NCBI RefSeq assembly: GCF_000312485.1
Contig: NZ_HE997644.1
Coordinates: 124,001 to 188,000, forward strand
Direction of reading: 5' to 3'
DNA length: 64,000 nt
Origin: Yersinia massiliensis CCUG 53443
Lineage (GTDB): Bacteria > Pseudomonadota > Gammaproteobacteria > Enterobacterales > Enterobacteriaceae
Below the pieces are notes generated by a model. That model had not been told where the DNA came from. It ran no database searches and saw nothing but the letters and a program-made list of their open reading frames with translations. Positions 7,456 through 15,638 of this stretch are shown here, piece after piece. The stretch's first letter is position 1. Every line of letters begins with the position of its first letter. A program made the translations under genes and the position numbers.

Positions 7456-8540
7456 TTAGAAGTTATGCCGCAACTCCGCTGCCCAGAACCAGAAGTTGTT
7501 GCTGGTTTTATGCCCATTTATCCAAGTCTGCTCTGGCCGATAATAGGTATCGACGAATAACGACGTTTGTTTGGTAAAGGGATAGATCGCCTGGAATCCG
7601 TAGCGGCTACGATTCTTCTCCTTAAACAGGGTTTCATTGTTACGCGAGTCGCGGAAACTTTGTGTTCCTTTGGTCAACGCCAGACGGGTGTACGGCATGA
7701 GCATGACACCATTATCGAACTTGTAGCGGTAGATCCCCCACAGGAAATGTTCCTTGTTATAAAGCGTATTGACCAGTTGCTCGTCGATATACAAGTAGTT
7801 CAGCCACAACGAATTCTTTTTATCAAACGTGAAGTTGGCACCCGCAAAATGCTCGTTGATTTGGCTCCAGTCACGCTTGTAGACGCCATATTCTCCTTTT
7901 GCCCGCGCGTAATCCAGTTTACGGTCGATCAAGCGGAAAGAGAGACTGGCATTAAAGCTCACACTGTCGGAATACTTATAGTAAGCCTGTGGACGGATCC
8001 AGAATTCGTGCCGCTCTTCGCCTTTGCGCACATCACCTTGATATTCTGGAACAGCCAGCGCGGGGTTGTTTATCGACGGATAATGCCAGTTGTCATTACG
8101 ATAGCCTATGCGCAATTTCGTATTGCCGCTTTTCCCATCCAGCGTGAAGGGGAATGTTCTCGTGACCCCCGCCTGCCAGCGAGTACGATCGTACTCTTGC
8201 ATATTGTCCAAATAGGTTTTCAAAAATTGCACATCATAGAGCCACAGCGAATCATTCTGATAAATAAAAGCACCGAGATAAGGCGAAGTCGCCATGCTCC
8301 CTTTCATAAATTTCCAGTTATCATCACTGTCTATTTCTTGCTCAACGCCAATATAAGTATCAAAGTTCCAGACTTTTTTCTCGAGCTTTGCCTGAGCTTC
8401 TTTTTTTCTTTTTCCATCGCTAAAATACGTTGGTTCAGTTTTAAGATTTCCTGATCGTAATCGGTTGAAGACTCATCTGCCATTACAGGCGCAGACATCG
8501 CTATAGCACTGAGGATCACTAACCCTGTCAAACGATTCAT
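7456..8540 (-). pseudogene. OmpG-like outer-membrane porin, disrupted by a -1 frameshift in a poly-A tract
   Basis: The first ATG gives a signal peptide (cleavage after PVMA) and a short coiled coil rich in K and E. The frame then breaks in an A tract and would stop after 69 codons. Adding one A restores a continuous protein of about 360 aa: the coiled coil runs on, WNFDTYIGVEQE follows, then some 280 residues of alternating aromatic strands ending in ELRHNF, the terminal phenylalanine of a beta-barrel. Size and strand pattern fit the OmpG/monomeric porin family. It lies 18 bp after the nagZ-like stop and 48 bp before namZ, so it would bring sugar fragments across the outer membrane for those enzymes. 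As read it is inactive unless slippage at the tract restores the frame. A sequencing error is also possible. Confidence 0.8.
8401..8407 (-). other. Seven-A homopolymer where the porin reading frame breaks
   Basis: Seven T residues on the plus strand (A on the coding strand) lie within A-rich coiled-coil codons. Eight would keep the porin in frame. Such tracts are prone to slippage, both in replication and in transcription. Confidence 0.85.
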
Positions 8541-8558
8541 TTTTTATTTTCCATTATT

Positions 8559-10430
8559 TTATAATATTGTTAATCCATAACCGCGCGGATAAAGCACTTT
8601 ATTAGCATCAGGTGTTTTAATATCGACGGGGAGTTTCCCTTGAGGTTTAGCGAGAATATCTTGTTTACCTGCTGGCCCTTGGAATAGCGTTCTTAAGCCA
8701 CTACGAATATTAGTTTCCAGACTATTGCGGACATTATTCGTCACATCAAAACCCGTAATACCATAAATAGCGATATTTGCTTTCACGCCAGATAAATAAG
8801 CGATGTCATAGGGGTTGCGCGTGGATATGACCACTAGCGGAATCTTTTTATTATTAGCAACATCTATAATCCGCTGAGCATTCATTGGATTTTCTTTGAG
8901 ATTATAAGTTGCAAGAATAATGAATTGCTGACCTTCAATTTGTTTTTCAATCTCTTCTGTCGTTAGCGTATCCAGACCTAACTTGATTATCTGATGCTTA
9001 ACGTTTAATGAAACCTTTAGCTCGTTGGCAATATCATTCAAATGCTTACTAATAAGCTCGTTACGTGGTCCTTCATCGGAAAATACTATCATCTCATTCT
9101 GTTGTTTAAGACGATAAGGCAGTACTTGATCGTTTTTAATCAGCGTAATGGCCTGCTCGGAAATCGCATTTTCCAAATCTTTATGTGCCTTAGATGCGAC
9201 GATAGTTTGTGCCTTGGCGGCATCATGCGGTGCTGGAGAAAGCTGTTTATTCAGTTTGGTATAGATAACGCGTTGTGCTGACTCCTCAATACGTTGCTTA
9301 AGCACCGCATCTTTGCCTGCTTCAGTTTTCAGATAGCGATACAGTTCGCCGAGTTGCTCGATACTGCCCTTGTCCTTAATCGCCAATGGCATCAAGACAA
9401 TATCATTACCGGCGAGGATCGCTTGTTTGATAGACCACTGGCGATCAAAATTACCGGTGATGGCCCCCATGTCCATGGCATCAGTCAGGATGAGGCCCTC
9501 AAACTTTAACTGGTGGCGCAAAAGGTCCGTCAGAATAGGCTTCGATAACGTGGCCGGAGTACCGATTTGCTCTCCTTTCGTGTTGGTCAACTTAGCATCA
9601 TCAAGCGCGGGAACGACCACATGAGCAGTCATGATGGCATCGCTATCCGGCATCACTTCAAGGAAGGGTTTAAGCTCAATCTGCGACCAGGCTGCCTTGT
9701 CAATATTGATGCTAGGCAGCGCAAAATGGGTATCTGAACTCACGTTGCCATGCCCAGGAAAATGTTTTAACGAGGTCAGTACCGGATATTGCTGAATACC
9801 CTCAATGTAGCTACGAGCCAATTTACCGACCAAAATCGGATCATCGGAATAAGAACGAACACCGATAACAGGGTTGTTTTGGTTATTGTTAACATCCACC
9901 ACGGGGCCAAAGTTAAAGTTAAAACCAAGACTCGTTAATTCATAGCCATGAATTGTCCCAGCTTGTTTAGCCAACTCCGGCGATCCTGTCGCCCCTAAGG
10001 CCATATTCCCCGGCATTTCAGTCCCGACACGTAAACGGGTGACATATCCCCCTTCCTGATCGGTACTAATAAATAATGGTAAATTATTGCGTGCATTCTG
10101 AATATGATTAATTAATTCCACTGTCTGCGGCGTATCAATTAAATTTTCACGAAACAGAATCACCGAACCCAGAGAGTAATCTTTAATCATTTTACTGACG
10201 TTGTCATTTATCGTGATAAATGGCGTCTTATTTTCAGTGTTACTTTCATCCCAAGAGCGAATATCGACCATCAACATCTGTCCGAGTTTTTCCTCAAAAC
10301 TCATTTGATTTATTAATGTTTCGGCGGCGGTTTTTGGCGACTGCCACATTTCCTTCAATTGTGAATCTGAAATAGTGGCAGCATAACTTCCAGTACTGAA
10401 TAAAAAAACGGCAGATATTATTTTTTTCAT
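8559..10430 (-). CDS. nagZ: Exported two-domain GH3 beta-N-acetylglucosaminidase, NagZ-like
   Basis: This 623-aa protein has a signal peptide (MKKIISAVFLFSTGSYAA) absent from cytoplasmic enterobacterial NagZ. The GH3 barrel shows STDQEGGYVTRL, the NagZ loop KHFPGHGNVSSDTHF with the His-Asp pair used as acid/base, and the nucleophile in LILTDAMDMGAI. A second GH3_C-like domain follows (LIKNDQVLPY onward), so the architecture resembles B. subtilis NagZ (YbbD) rather than the 340-aa E. coli enzyme. It should remove GlcNAc from MurNAc-containing fragments outside the cytoplasm. The start at 10430 is chosen because GGAG stands 6 nt upstream and the signal peptide begins there; a start at 10553 would bury both. 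It heads the nagZ-porin-namZ operon. Confidence 0.88.
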   Translation of the reverse strand: MKKIISAVFLFSTGSYAATISDSQLKEMWQSPKTAAETLINQMSFEEKLGQMLMVDIRSWDESNTENKTPFITINDNVSKMIKDYSLGSVILFRENLIDTPQTVELINHIQNARNNLPLFISTDQEGGYVTRLRVGTEMPGNMALGATGSPELAKQAGTIHGYELTSLGFNFNFGPVVDVNNNQNNPVIGVRSYSDDPILVGKLARSYIEGIQQYPVLTSLKHFPGHGNVSSDTHFALPSINIDKAAWSQIELKPFLEVMPDSDAIMTAHVVVPALDDAKLTNTKGEQIGTPATLSKPILTDLLRHQLKFEGLILTDAMDMGAITGNFDRQWSIKQAILAGNDIVLMPLAIKDKGSIEQLGELYRYLKTEAGKDAVLKQRIEESAQRVIYTKLNKQLSPAPHDAAKAQTIVASKAHKDLENAISEQAITLIKNDQVLPYRLKQQNEMIVFSDEGPRNELISKHLNDIANELKVSLNVKHQIIKLGLDTLTTEEIEKQIEGQQFIILATYNLKENPMNAQRIIDVANNKKIPLVVISTRNPYDIAYLSGVKANIAIYGITGFDVTNNVRNSLETNIRSGLRTLFQGPAGKQDILAKPQGKLPVDIKTPDANKVLYPRGYGLTIL

Positions 10431-10868
10431 GAATAGCTCCATGGTGTCAATTTCCCAGCGATTGTACATTCCAAAATGAGTAATAAAGTGACAATTATCA
10501 CAGGTGGTCGATTCGTGTTTTTGGTTATCAATGGAATAATGTTTATTTTCCATTCAAGATTTTTTGGCTGCAAACTGGTTACTTCAAGGGGATTCATCAG
10601 GAATAGCGAATTAATTTTTGGAATATATTTCTTTAATTATTTTTGTGGCATTTCAATTTGCAAGAATAGTCCTATTATATAATCAATAACAATATTGCCC
10701 CTTTAGCTTTTAGGGCGTTTATCATGGAATATTAATTTGACTGCTCAGGTCACTGGCCCCGTAAAAAAGCGTCGCATCGTGGCCGAAGAAGAGGAATTTA
10801 CGGCAATAATGTGGGCACCCGCATACGGTTTGTTTGCGTTTTTTTGCGAGAACCAGCCTCGGTTTGAG
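10431..10868. other. Gap between murR and nagZ: CRP promoter plus unassigned AT-rich sequence
   Basis: The 70 bp next to nagZ hold its promoter. The rest is AT-rich and encodes nothing recognisable; small ORFs there have no family signature and overlap the promoter. A weak GCCC/GGGC inverted repeat near 10698-10715 is too poor to call a terminator. Confidence 0.5.
10461..10502 (-). promoter_or_regulatory. Class II CRP-type promoter of the nagZ-porin-namZ operon
   Basis: Plus-strand AGTGA-caatta-TCACA (10487-10502) matches the CRP consensus at nine of ten positions. A TACAAT -10 box lies on the minus strand at 10461-10466. The implied start near 10454 puts the CRP box centre about 41 bp upstream, the class II position, about 24 bp before the nagZ start codon. 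Confidence 0.7.
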
Positions 10869-11729
10869 TTAATCGTCCAGATTGTTGATGGTCATACTGG
10901 CGTTAAGGACCAGTGGTTTGGCGATTTCTTTTCGTCGTTGCAATAGCGCTAAGAAAATGAGATCAGTCAGGGTATTCTGCGCCGTTCGTGATGATATCGA
11001 AGAGCTACGCCATTCATTTTCATCAGAAATACTTTCCAGCACAAAATCAGCAAGTTTAGCCAAAGGTGTTTCCTTGTTACCCGTGATGGCGATGACCGTC
11101 GCTCCCTGCGCTTTTGCCATGGTACTGGCCATCCGCATTTCTTTGCGCTTGCCGCTGAACGACAACACGATCTGCACATCTTTCGGCGTCAGGGCTTGAG
11201 CAGTGGCTAACTGAACATGAAGGTCGGCTTCCGCTAAGCAGAGAATACCTATCTTTTGCAGTTTGTAACTCAGGTCTTTTGCTGTTAATCCAGACCCCCA
11301 AATGCCGACAATCTGTACCCGTTGAGCATGATTGATAATATCCACAACCTGCTGAAATACTGCGAAGTTTATTTTTTTGGTGGTATCAATGATCGCGGCC
11401 GTTTTTTCATGTGCCAGCTTTTGCGCCATCACCATCAGCGAATCTTCAGATGAGATAGCGTTATGCAACGCCTTGTGCGGGTAGGTTTTAAATTGGTTGT
11501 TTCTGCCCAGTTCTTCACTGATGACAATCTTGAGCGCGGGGAAGCCCTTCATACCAATCTTCTGGCTAAACTTGATAACAGCAGATTGACTCACCCCAGC
11601 GTCTTCAGCAAAGCGGGAAGAGGACATGCTTAGAATAGCCTCAGGATTATCCAGAATGAATTTAGCAATTTTTTGCTGGCTTTCAGCGAGTTCAGGTAGC
11701 AACCAAGCGATCTCATTTAACACTGACAT
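10869..11729 (-). CDS. murR: MurR-type transcriptional regulator (RpiR family)
   Basis: The 286-aa protein has an N-terminal RpiR helix-turn-helix (AEDAGVSQSAVIKFSQKIG, residues 44-62) and a C-terminal SIS sugar-phosphate domain (IVGIWGSGLTAKDL, IVLSFSGKRKEM). E. coli MurR is 285 aa, binds MurNAc-6-phosphate through its SIS domain and represses murQP. Divergence from murQ across 227 bp is the standard arrangement. GGAGG lies 8 nt before the ATG at 11729; a TTG one codon earlier is less likely. It probably represses both murQP and the nagZ operon, but no MurR operator could be defined by eye. Confidence 0.9.
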   Translation of the reverse strand: MSVLNEIAWLLPELAESQQKIAKFILDNPEAILSMSSSRFAEDAGVSQSAVIKFSQKIGMKGFPALKIVISEELGRNNQFKTYPHKALHNAISSEDSLMVMAQKLAHEKTAAIIDTTKKINFAVFQQVVDIINHAQRVQIVGIWGSGLTAKDLSYKLQKIGILCLAEADLHVQLATAQALTPKDVQIVLSFSGKRKEMRMASTMAKAQGATVIAITGNKETPLAKLADFVLESISDENEWRSSSISSRTAQNTLTDLIFLALLQRRKEIAKPLVLNASMTINNLDD

Positions 11730-11883
11730 CAAAAATACCTCCGTTATTTGTAATAGATTATTCCACTCATGACGCCTTTCATTCCATTAACCTATTTGCA
11801 TGAAAGTATTGAAAATATTTTTTTATTTTATCTTTTTATTCGATGTTTATTCCTCATCAAACAGAGAATCAGAATAGATTTGC

Positions 11884-11926
11884 TGTGATAATAATCACAC
11901 TTTAAGAATAAATAATTCCTTAACAT
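11884..11926 (+). promoter_or_regulatory. Class II CRP-type promoter of murQP
   Basis: TGTGA-taataa-TCACA at 11884-11899 is a perfect ten-of-ten CRP consensus. TAACAT at 11921-11926 is a fitting -10, giving a start near 11933 and a CRP centre at -41.5. The geometry copies the promoter of the nagZ operon 1.4 kb away. Confidence 0.78.
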
Positions 11927-11956
11927 CGCCGAAAACCTAATCAAATGGAAGCCCCA

Positions 11957-12865
11957 ATGAAGATTAATTTAAGCAAGATGGTGACCGAAAGCCGCAATCC
12001 GGCCAGTTCTCAGATTGATATGCTGCCAACACTGGAAATGCTTGCGGTGATCAACGCGGAGGATAAAAAAGTCCCCTTAGCGGTGGAGGCCACACTGCCA
12101 GAGGTCGCCAAATTAGTGGATTTGGTCGTTGAGGCTTTCGCCAACGGCGGCAGATTAATTTATTGCGGTGCTGGTACGTCTGGGCGGCTGGGCATTCTGG
12201 ATGCAAGCGAGTGCCCACCAACCTACGGCACGCCTCGTGAGCAGGTTATCGGCCTGATTGCGGGTGGACATACCGCGATTCTGCTGGCGGTTGAGAACGC
12301 AGAAGACAACCCTGAAATGGGGAAACAAGATTTACGTAATCTCGAATTCAACTCCCGTGACGTATTGGTGGGGATCGCCGCGAGCGGCCGCACACCTTAT
12401 GTTTTAGGCGCAATGGCTTACGCACGCAGTGTCGGTGCAACGGTCGCCGCTATCTCTTGTAATCAGAACAGCGAAATGAGCAAGGCCGCCGATATTGCCA
12501 TTGAGCCCGTGGTGGGTCCTGAAGTCGTCACTGGTTCATCACGCATGAAAGCAGGGACGGCGCAAAAACTGATCCTTAATATGATCACCACGGGTGCCAT
12601 GATCCGCAGCGGCAAGGTGTACAGCAATCTGATGGTGGATGTTGAAGCCACCAACGCCAAACTGGTGCAACGCCAAGTCAATATCGTGGTTGAAGCCACA
12701 GAATGCAGCCCAGAAGAAGCAGAAAGCGCGCTCAATGAATGCCAACGCCACTGTAAAACCGCCATTGTCATGATCCTCGGTGGCCTGACAGCACAACAGG
12801 CGGCCGTGGTGTTGAGTAAAAATAAAGGCTTTATTCGTAAGGCGTTAGAGGGGATACAGGCATAG
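11957..12865 (+). CDS. murQ: N-acetylmuramic acid 6-phosphate etherase
   Basis: MurQ cleaves the lactyl ether of MurNAc-6-P, giving GlcNAc-6-P and D-lactate in the cytoplasm. The 302-aa product carries the diagnostic SIS-fold blocks [27 protein letters not shown] (given here as adjoining motifs near residues 55-80) with the catalytic glutamate of ASECPPTYG, and [13 protein letters not shown] near residue 195. Length and sequence follow E. coli MurQ (298 aa). The start at the second ATG is set by GGAAG 5 nt upstream and by alignment of KMVTES with the E. coli N-terminus. It is separated from murP by 2 nt, so both are translated from one mRNA. Confidence 0.96.
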   Translation: MKINLSKMVTESRNPASSQIDMLPTLEMLAVINAEDKKVPLAVEATLPEVAKLVDLVVEAFANGGRLIYCGAGTSGRLGILDASECPPTYGTPREQVIGLIAGGHTAILLAVENAEDNPEMGKQDLRNLEFNSRDVLVGIAASGRTPYVLGAMAYARSVGATVAAISCNQNSEMSKAADIAIEPVVGPEVVTGSSRMKAGTAQKLILNMITTGAMIRSGKVYSNLMVDVEATNAKLVQRQVNIVVEATECSPEEAESALNECQRHCKTAIVMILGGLTAQQAAVVLSKNKGFIRKALEGIQA

Positions 12866-12867
12866 CC

Positions 12868-14319
12868 ATGGCGAAAATAACCGTTTCCATGATAGAGCAG
12901 ATTTTACAGCTCACCGGCGGTAGTGAAAATATCATTATCTGTGGTAACTGTATGACCCGTTTGCGGCTGACGTTGCGCGACCGCGAGCAAATCCAGCTCG
13001 ATGATCTGAAGAAAATACCGGGCGTGTTAGGGGTCGTTAACGGCGACGATCAGTTACAGATCATCCTCGGCCCGGGTAAAGCCCAGACGGCCAGTGAAAT
13101 GATGAACACGCTGCTAAACGCGCAACCACGTCAAACGCAGGGCAACCACCAGCAAGCGGATTTGCAATCGTTAGCTAGCCAAAACAAGCAGCAGATGAAA
13201 GCCAAACAAAATAGTGCGGTGCATAATTTTCTCACCAAGTTCGCCACTATTTTCACTCCGCTGATCCCCGGTTTTATTGCCGCAGGGCTATTACTCGGGT
13301 TTGCGACGCTAATGCAGCAAACGCTGGTCGTTGATGGCGTGACGCCAGCCGTTTGGTTGAAAAGCCTGATCGCTTACATGAAAGTATTCAGCATCGGCTT
13401 GTTTACCTTCCTGAGCATTCTGATTGGTTATAACACTCAGAAAGCCTTTGGCGGGACTGGCGTGAATGGCGCCATTATCGCGTCGCTGTTTATTTTACGC
13501 TATGTGCCAGAAGGCACTGTTGGCTATTACGCTGGGATGAGCGACTTCTTTGGCATGGTTATCGATCCACGTGGCAACATTATTGGCGTGCTGCTGGCCT
13601 GTATTCTGGGCGCATGGATTGAACGGCAGGTGCGTCGGGTGATCCCTGATAACTTGGATATGATCCTAACGTCGACGATTACCCTGCTGATCACCGGTGC
13701 GATTACTTTTGTGGTGATTATGCCGGTGGGTGGCGAGCTGTTTAAGGGAATGTCATGGCTATTTATGCACCTTAATGGCAACCCGTTCGGTACCGCCATA
13801 CTGGCTGGGTTATTCCTGATTAGCGTGGTTTTCGGTATTCATCAGGGGTTTGTACCGGTGTATTTCGCGTTAATGGATGCGCAAGGCTTTAACTCGCTGT
13901 TCCCGATTTTGGCGATGGCAGGTGCTGGCCAAGTCGGGGCATCGCTGGCGCTGTTCGCTCGCTCGCCCAAAGGTTCGCTGTTGCGTACTCAGATCAAAGG
14001 GGCCATTTTCCCAGGTCTACTGGGGATCGGCGAGCCACTGATTTATGGGGTGACGTTGCCACGCTTGAAGCCGTTTGTAACTGCCTGCTTGGGTGGCGCA
14101 GTCGGGGGATTCTTTATCGGTCTGGTGGCTTGGATGGGGTTACCAATAGGGCTTAATACGGTTTTCGGCCCTTCTGGTTTGGTCTCGATTCCTCTGATGA
14201 CATCGGCGAAAGGCATCTTTGCGGGCATGCTGGTTTATGTCGCCGGTATTATTATCTCTTATATTGCTGGGTTCGTTCTGACTTGGCTGTTTGGCAGTAA
14301 GAATGTCGATTTAAGCTGA
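12868..14319 (+). CDS. murP: PTS permease for N-acetylmuramic acid, EIIBC
   Basis: The 483-aa protein has an N-terminal EIIB domain with the phosphorylated cysteine in [10 protein letters not shown] (near residue 28). A charged linker follows at about 85-120, then an EIIC membrane domain of roughly ten segments with the PTS signature [14 protein letters not shown]. No EIIA domain is present, as in E. coli MurP, which borrows EIIA-Glc. It imports MurNAc and phosphorylates it to the substrate of MurQ encoded just upstream. EIIBC proteins of the sucrose/trehalose branch look similar; coupling to murQ and murR decides the assignment. Confidence 0.92.
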   Translation: MAKITVSMIEQILQLTGGSENIIICGNCMTRLRLTLRDREQIQLDDLKKIPGVLGVVNGDDQLQIILGPGKAQTASEMMNTLLNAQPRQTQGNHQQADLQSLASQNKQQMKAKQNSAVHNFLTKFATIFTPLIPGFIAAGLLLGFATLMQQTLVVDGVTPAVWLKSLIAYMKVFSIGLFTFLSILIGYNTQKAFGGTGVNGAIIASLFILRYVPEGTVGYYAGMSDFFGMVIDPRGNIIGVLLACILGAWIERQVRRVIPDNLDMILTSTITLLITGAITFVVIMPVGGELFKGMSWLFMHLNGNPFGTAILAGLFLISVVFGIHQGFVPVYFALMDAQGFNSLFPILAMAGAGQVGASLALFARSPKGSLLRTQIKGAIFPGLLGIGEPLIYGVTLPRLKPFVTACLGGAVGGFFIGLVAWMGLPIGLNTVFGPSGLVSIPLMTSAKGIFAGMLVYVAGIIISYIAGFVLTWLFGSKNVDLS

Positions 14320-14369
14320 TTAGCAGAGTCTTTATATTGCGACGAGCGGGCAGTATTGCCATCGAAAAA

Positions 14370-14401
14370 GGCGGGTTGCTATTATGCAGCCCGCCTTTTT
14401 T
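14370..14401. terminator. Bidirectional terminator between murP and the fimbrial adhesin
   Basis: GGCGGGTTGC pairs with the GCAGCCCGCC side across a short loop, with six T residues on the plus strand and five on the minus strand. It serves murP and the converging adhesin gene. Confidence 0.85.
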
Positions 14402-14402
14402 A

Positions 14403-15578
14403 TTACCAATTCACATCAAGGGTGGCTGTTGCGGTGGCGGGGCCGGGTTCAGCGGTTTCACGCGGGCACAAGACCCATACCAGCGGATCAGACCATGACT
14501 GTGTTGACGTCACTGTTCGGAGGGCAACTTTCGTTTTATCCATGCGTAAAGAGGACGCCTTGTCTGTGCATCCTGCGTCAGTAGTGGCATTTGCGCCAAT
14601 AAAGCCACGAATATCCCCTGCAATACTTCCCCCTACTGTCGACAACAGCGGCAGAGTGTATTGACTTCCAGCCTGCGTTTTCGGCGTGACTGAATAAGTG
14701 ATAGCCGAGGTAGCACCGCCTTCATTAGTACAGCTCACACTCAGCGAAGACTGCACGGCAATCCCCTTCCCATCTGTTGCCTGAGCGGGTGTCACGTCAC
14801 CAAATGGAACGAGGTTGGCTGTATTCATCGAACATTCCGTTCTGGCGATCGTCAGACCGCTGAAAGACAGTAGTGACTGCTTGTTGGCGCCGCTGGTTTT
14901 ATGAAGTTGGAGATACGTTATGGGAAGCGCCCCCGCGGCAGCCGATGGGGAGACATATACCCCGTAGGTCACATTCATCGAGGTCATTGAACCATCCAAA
15001 CTGTAGAAGTTACCGCTTATCGGGCGCTGAATGGCAGCACAATGTGTCGGTGATCCAGGCGTCAACCAGCTAGCTGCTATTGCCCCTTTATTGTTCCAAG
15101 TTGCGGAATAGTTATCGGTGATAACATTCGCGGTAGGGCTCGGCGTACCTGTGATTGCCGTTGCGCTCAGGCTTCCCGTCAGGATGATGAGTACGCCCGG
15201 CTGAATCTGGTATCCGGACCATCCGTCTATCGTGGTATATGGCAGACCAGCAATGCCGCACGTTGCACCATTTGCGTCAGTAGGTGTTGTCTGCCAAGCT
15301 GATAATTTCCAGCCCCAGCTATAACTTAACGCTGTGTTGCCATTATAAGGACCATACGCCGTTCCAACGATAGACGGTGTCCAAGTCCCCAGTCTGTTAT
15401 AACCATCCGTGATAACCAGCGCTGAGGCCATATGCCACGGCATCAATACGAAAGCAACAACCCACTTGAGCCAGTGCCTGCGAGTGGCTTTCACGAAAAA
15501 ATGAGACAGCAATTGAGAGGTGCGTCCAATCACATTGCCAGTATCAGGCTGCGTGATGATGTGGTTTAAATCAGACAT
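14403..15578 (-). CDS. Two-domain fimbrial tip adhesin
   Basis: The 391-aa protein closes the second chaperone-usher operon. Its size is twice that of a pilin. The N-terminal half is rich in Trp, Thr and Gly and looks like a lectin-type domain. The C-terminal 150 residues have the pilin pattern, with cysteines in ARTECSMNTA and VSCTNEGG and a terminal strand ATATLDVNW. This is the FimH/PapG-like layout, but the receptor cannot be predicted. The leader is unusually long: about 45 polar and basic residues precede the hydrophobic segment KWVVAFVLMPWHMASA. The ATG at 15578 has AGGA 6 nt upstream; an upstream TTG is less likely. Confidence 0.78.
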   Translation of the reverse strand: MSDLNHIITQPDTGNVIGRTSQLLSHFFVKATRRHWLKWVVAFVLMPWHMASALVITDGYNRLGTWTPSIVGTAYGPYNGNTALSYSWGWKLSAWQTTPTDANGATCGIAGLPYTTIDGWSGYQIQPGVLIILTGSLSATAITGTPSPTANVITDNYSATWNNKGAIAASWLTPGSPTHCAAIQRPISGNFYSLDGSMTSMNVTYGVYVSPSAAAGALPITYLQLHKTSGANKQSLLSFSGLTIARTECSMNTANLVPFGDVTPAQATDGKGIAVQSSLSVSCTNEGGATSAITYSVTPKTQAGSQYTLPLLSTVGGSIAGDIRGFIGANATTDAGCTDKASSLRMDKTKVALRTVTSTQSWSDPLVWVLCPRETAEPGPATATATLDVNW

Positions 15579-15638
15579 ATTGATTCCTATGAAAACACTA
15601 TTCTTAAGCAAAGCCGCGCAGCGTTAAGCGACCTTTTA

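Noticed and set aside
7567-8454. 295-codon plus-strand ORF opposite the porin
   Set aside because: It is the mirror of the porin reading frames, has no signature, no ribosome site and ends in low-complexity Phe/Ser from the A tract.
10476-10682. 68-codon plus-strand ORF between nagZ and murR
   Set aside because: Overlaps the CRP promoter of nagZ and has no family signature or ribosome site.
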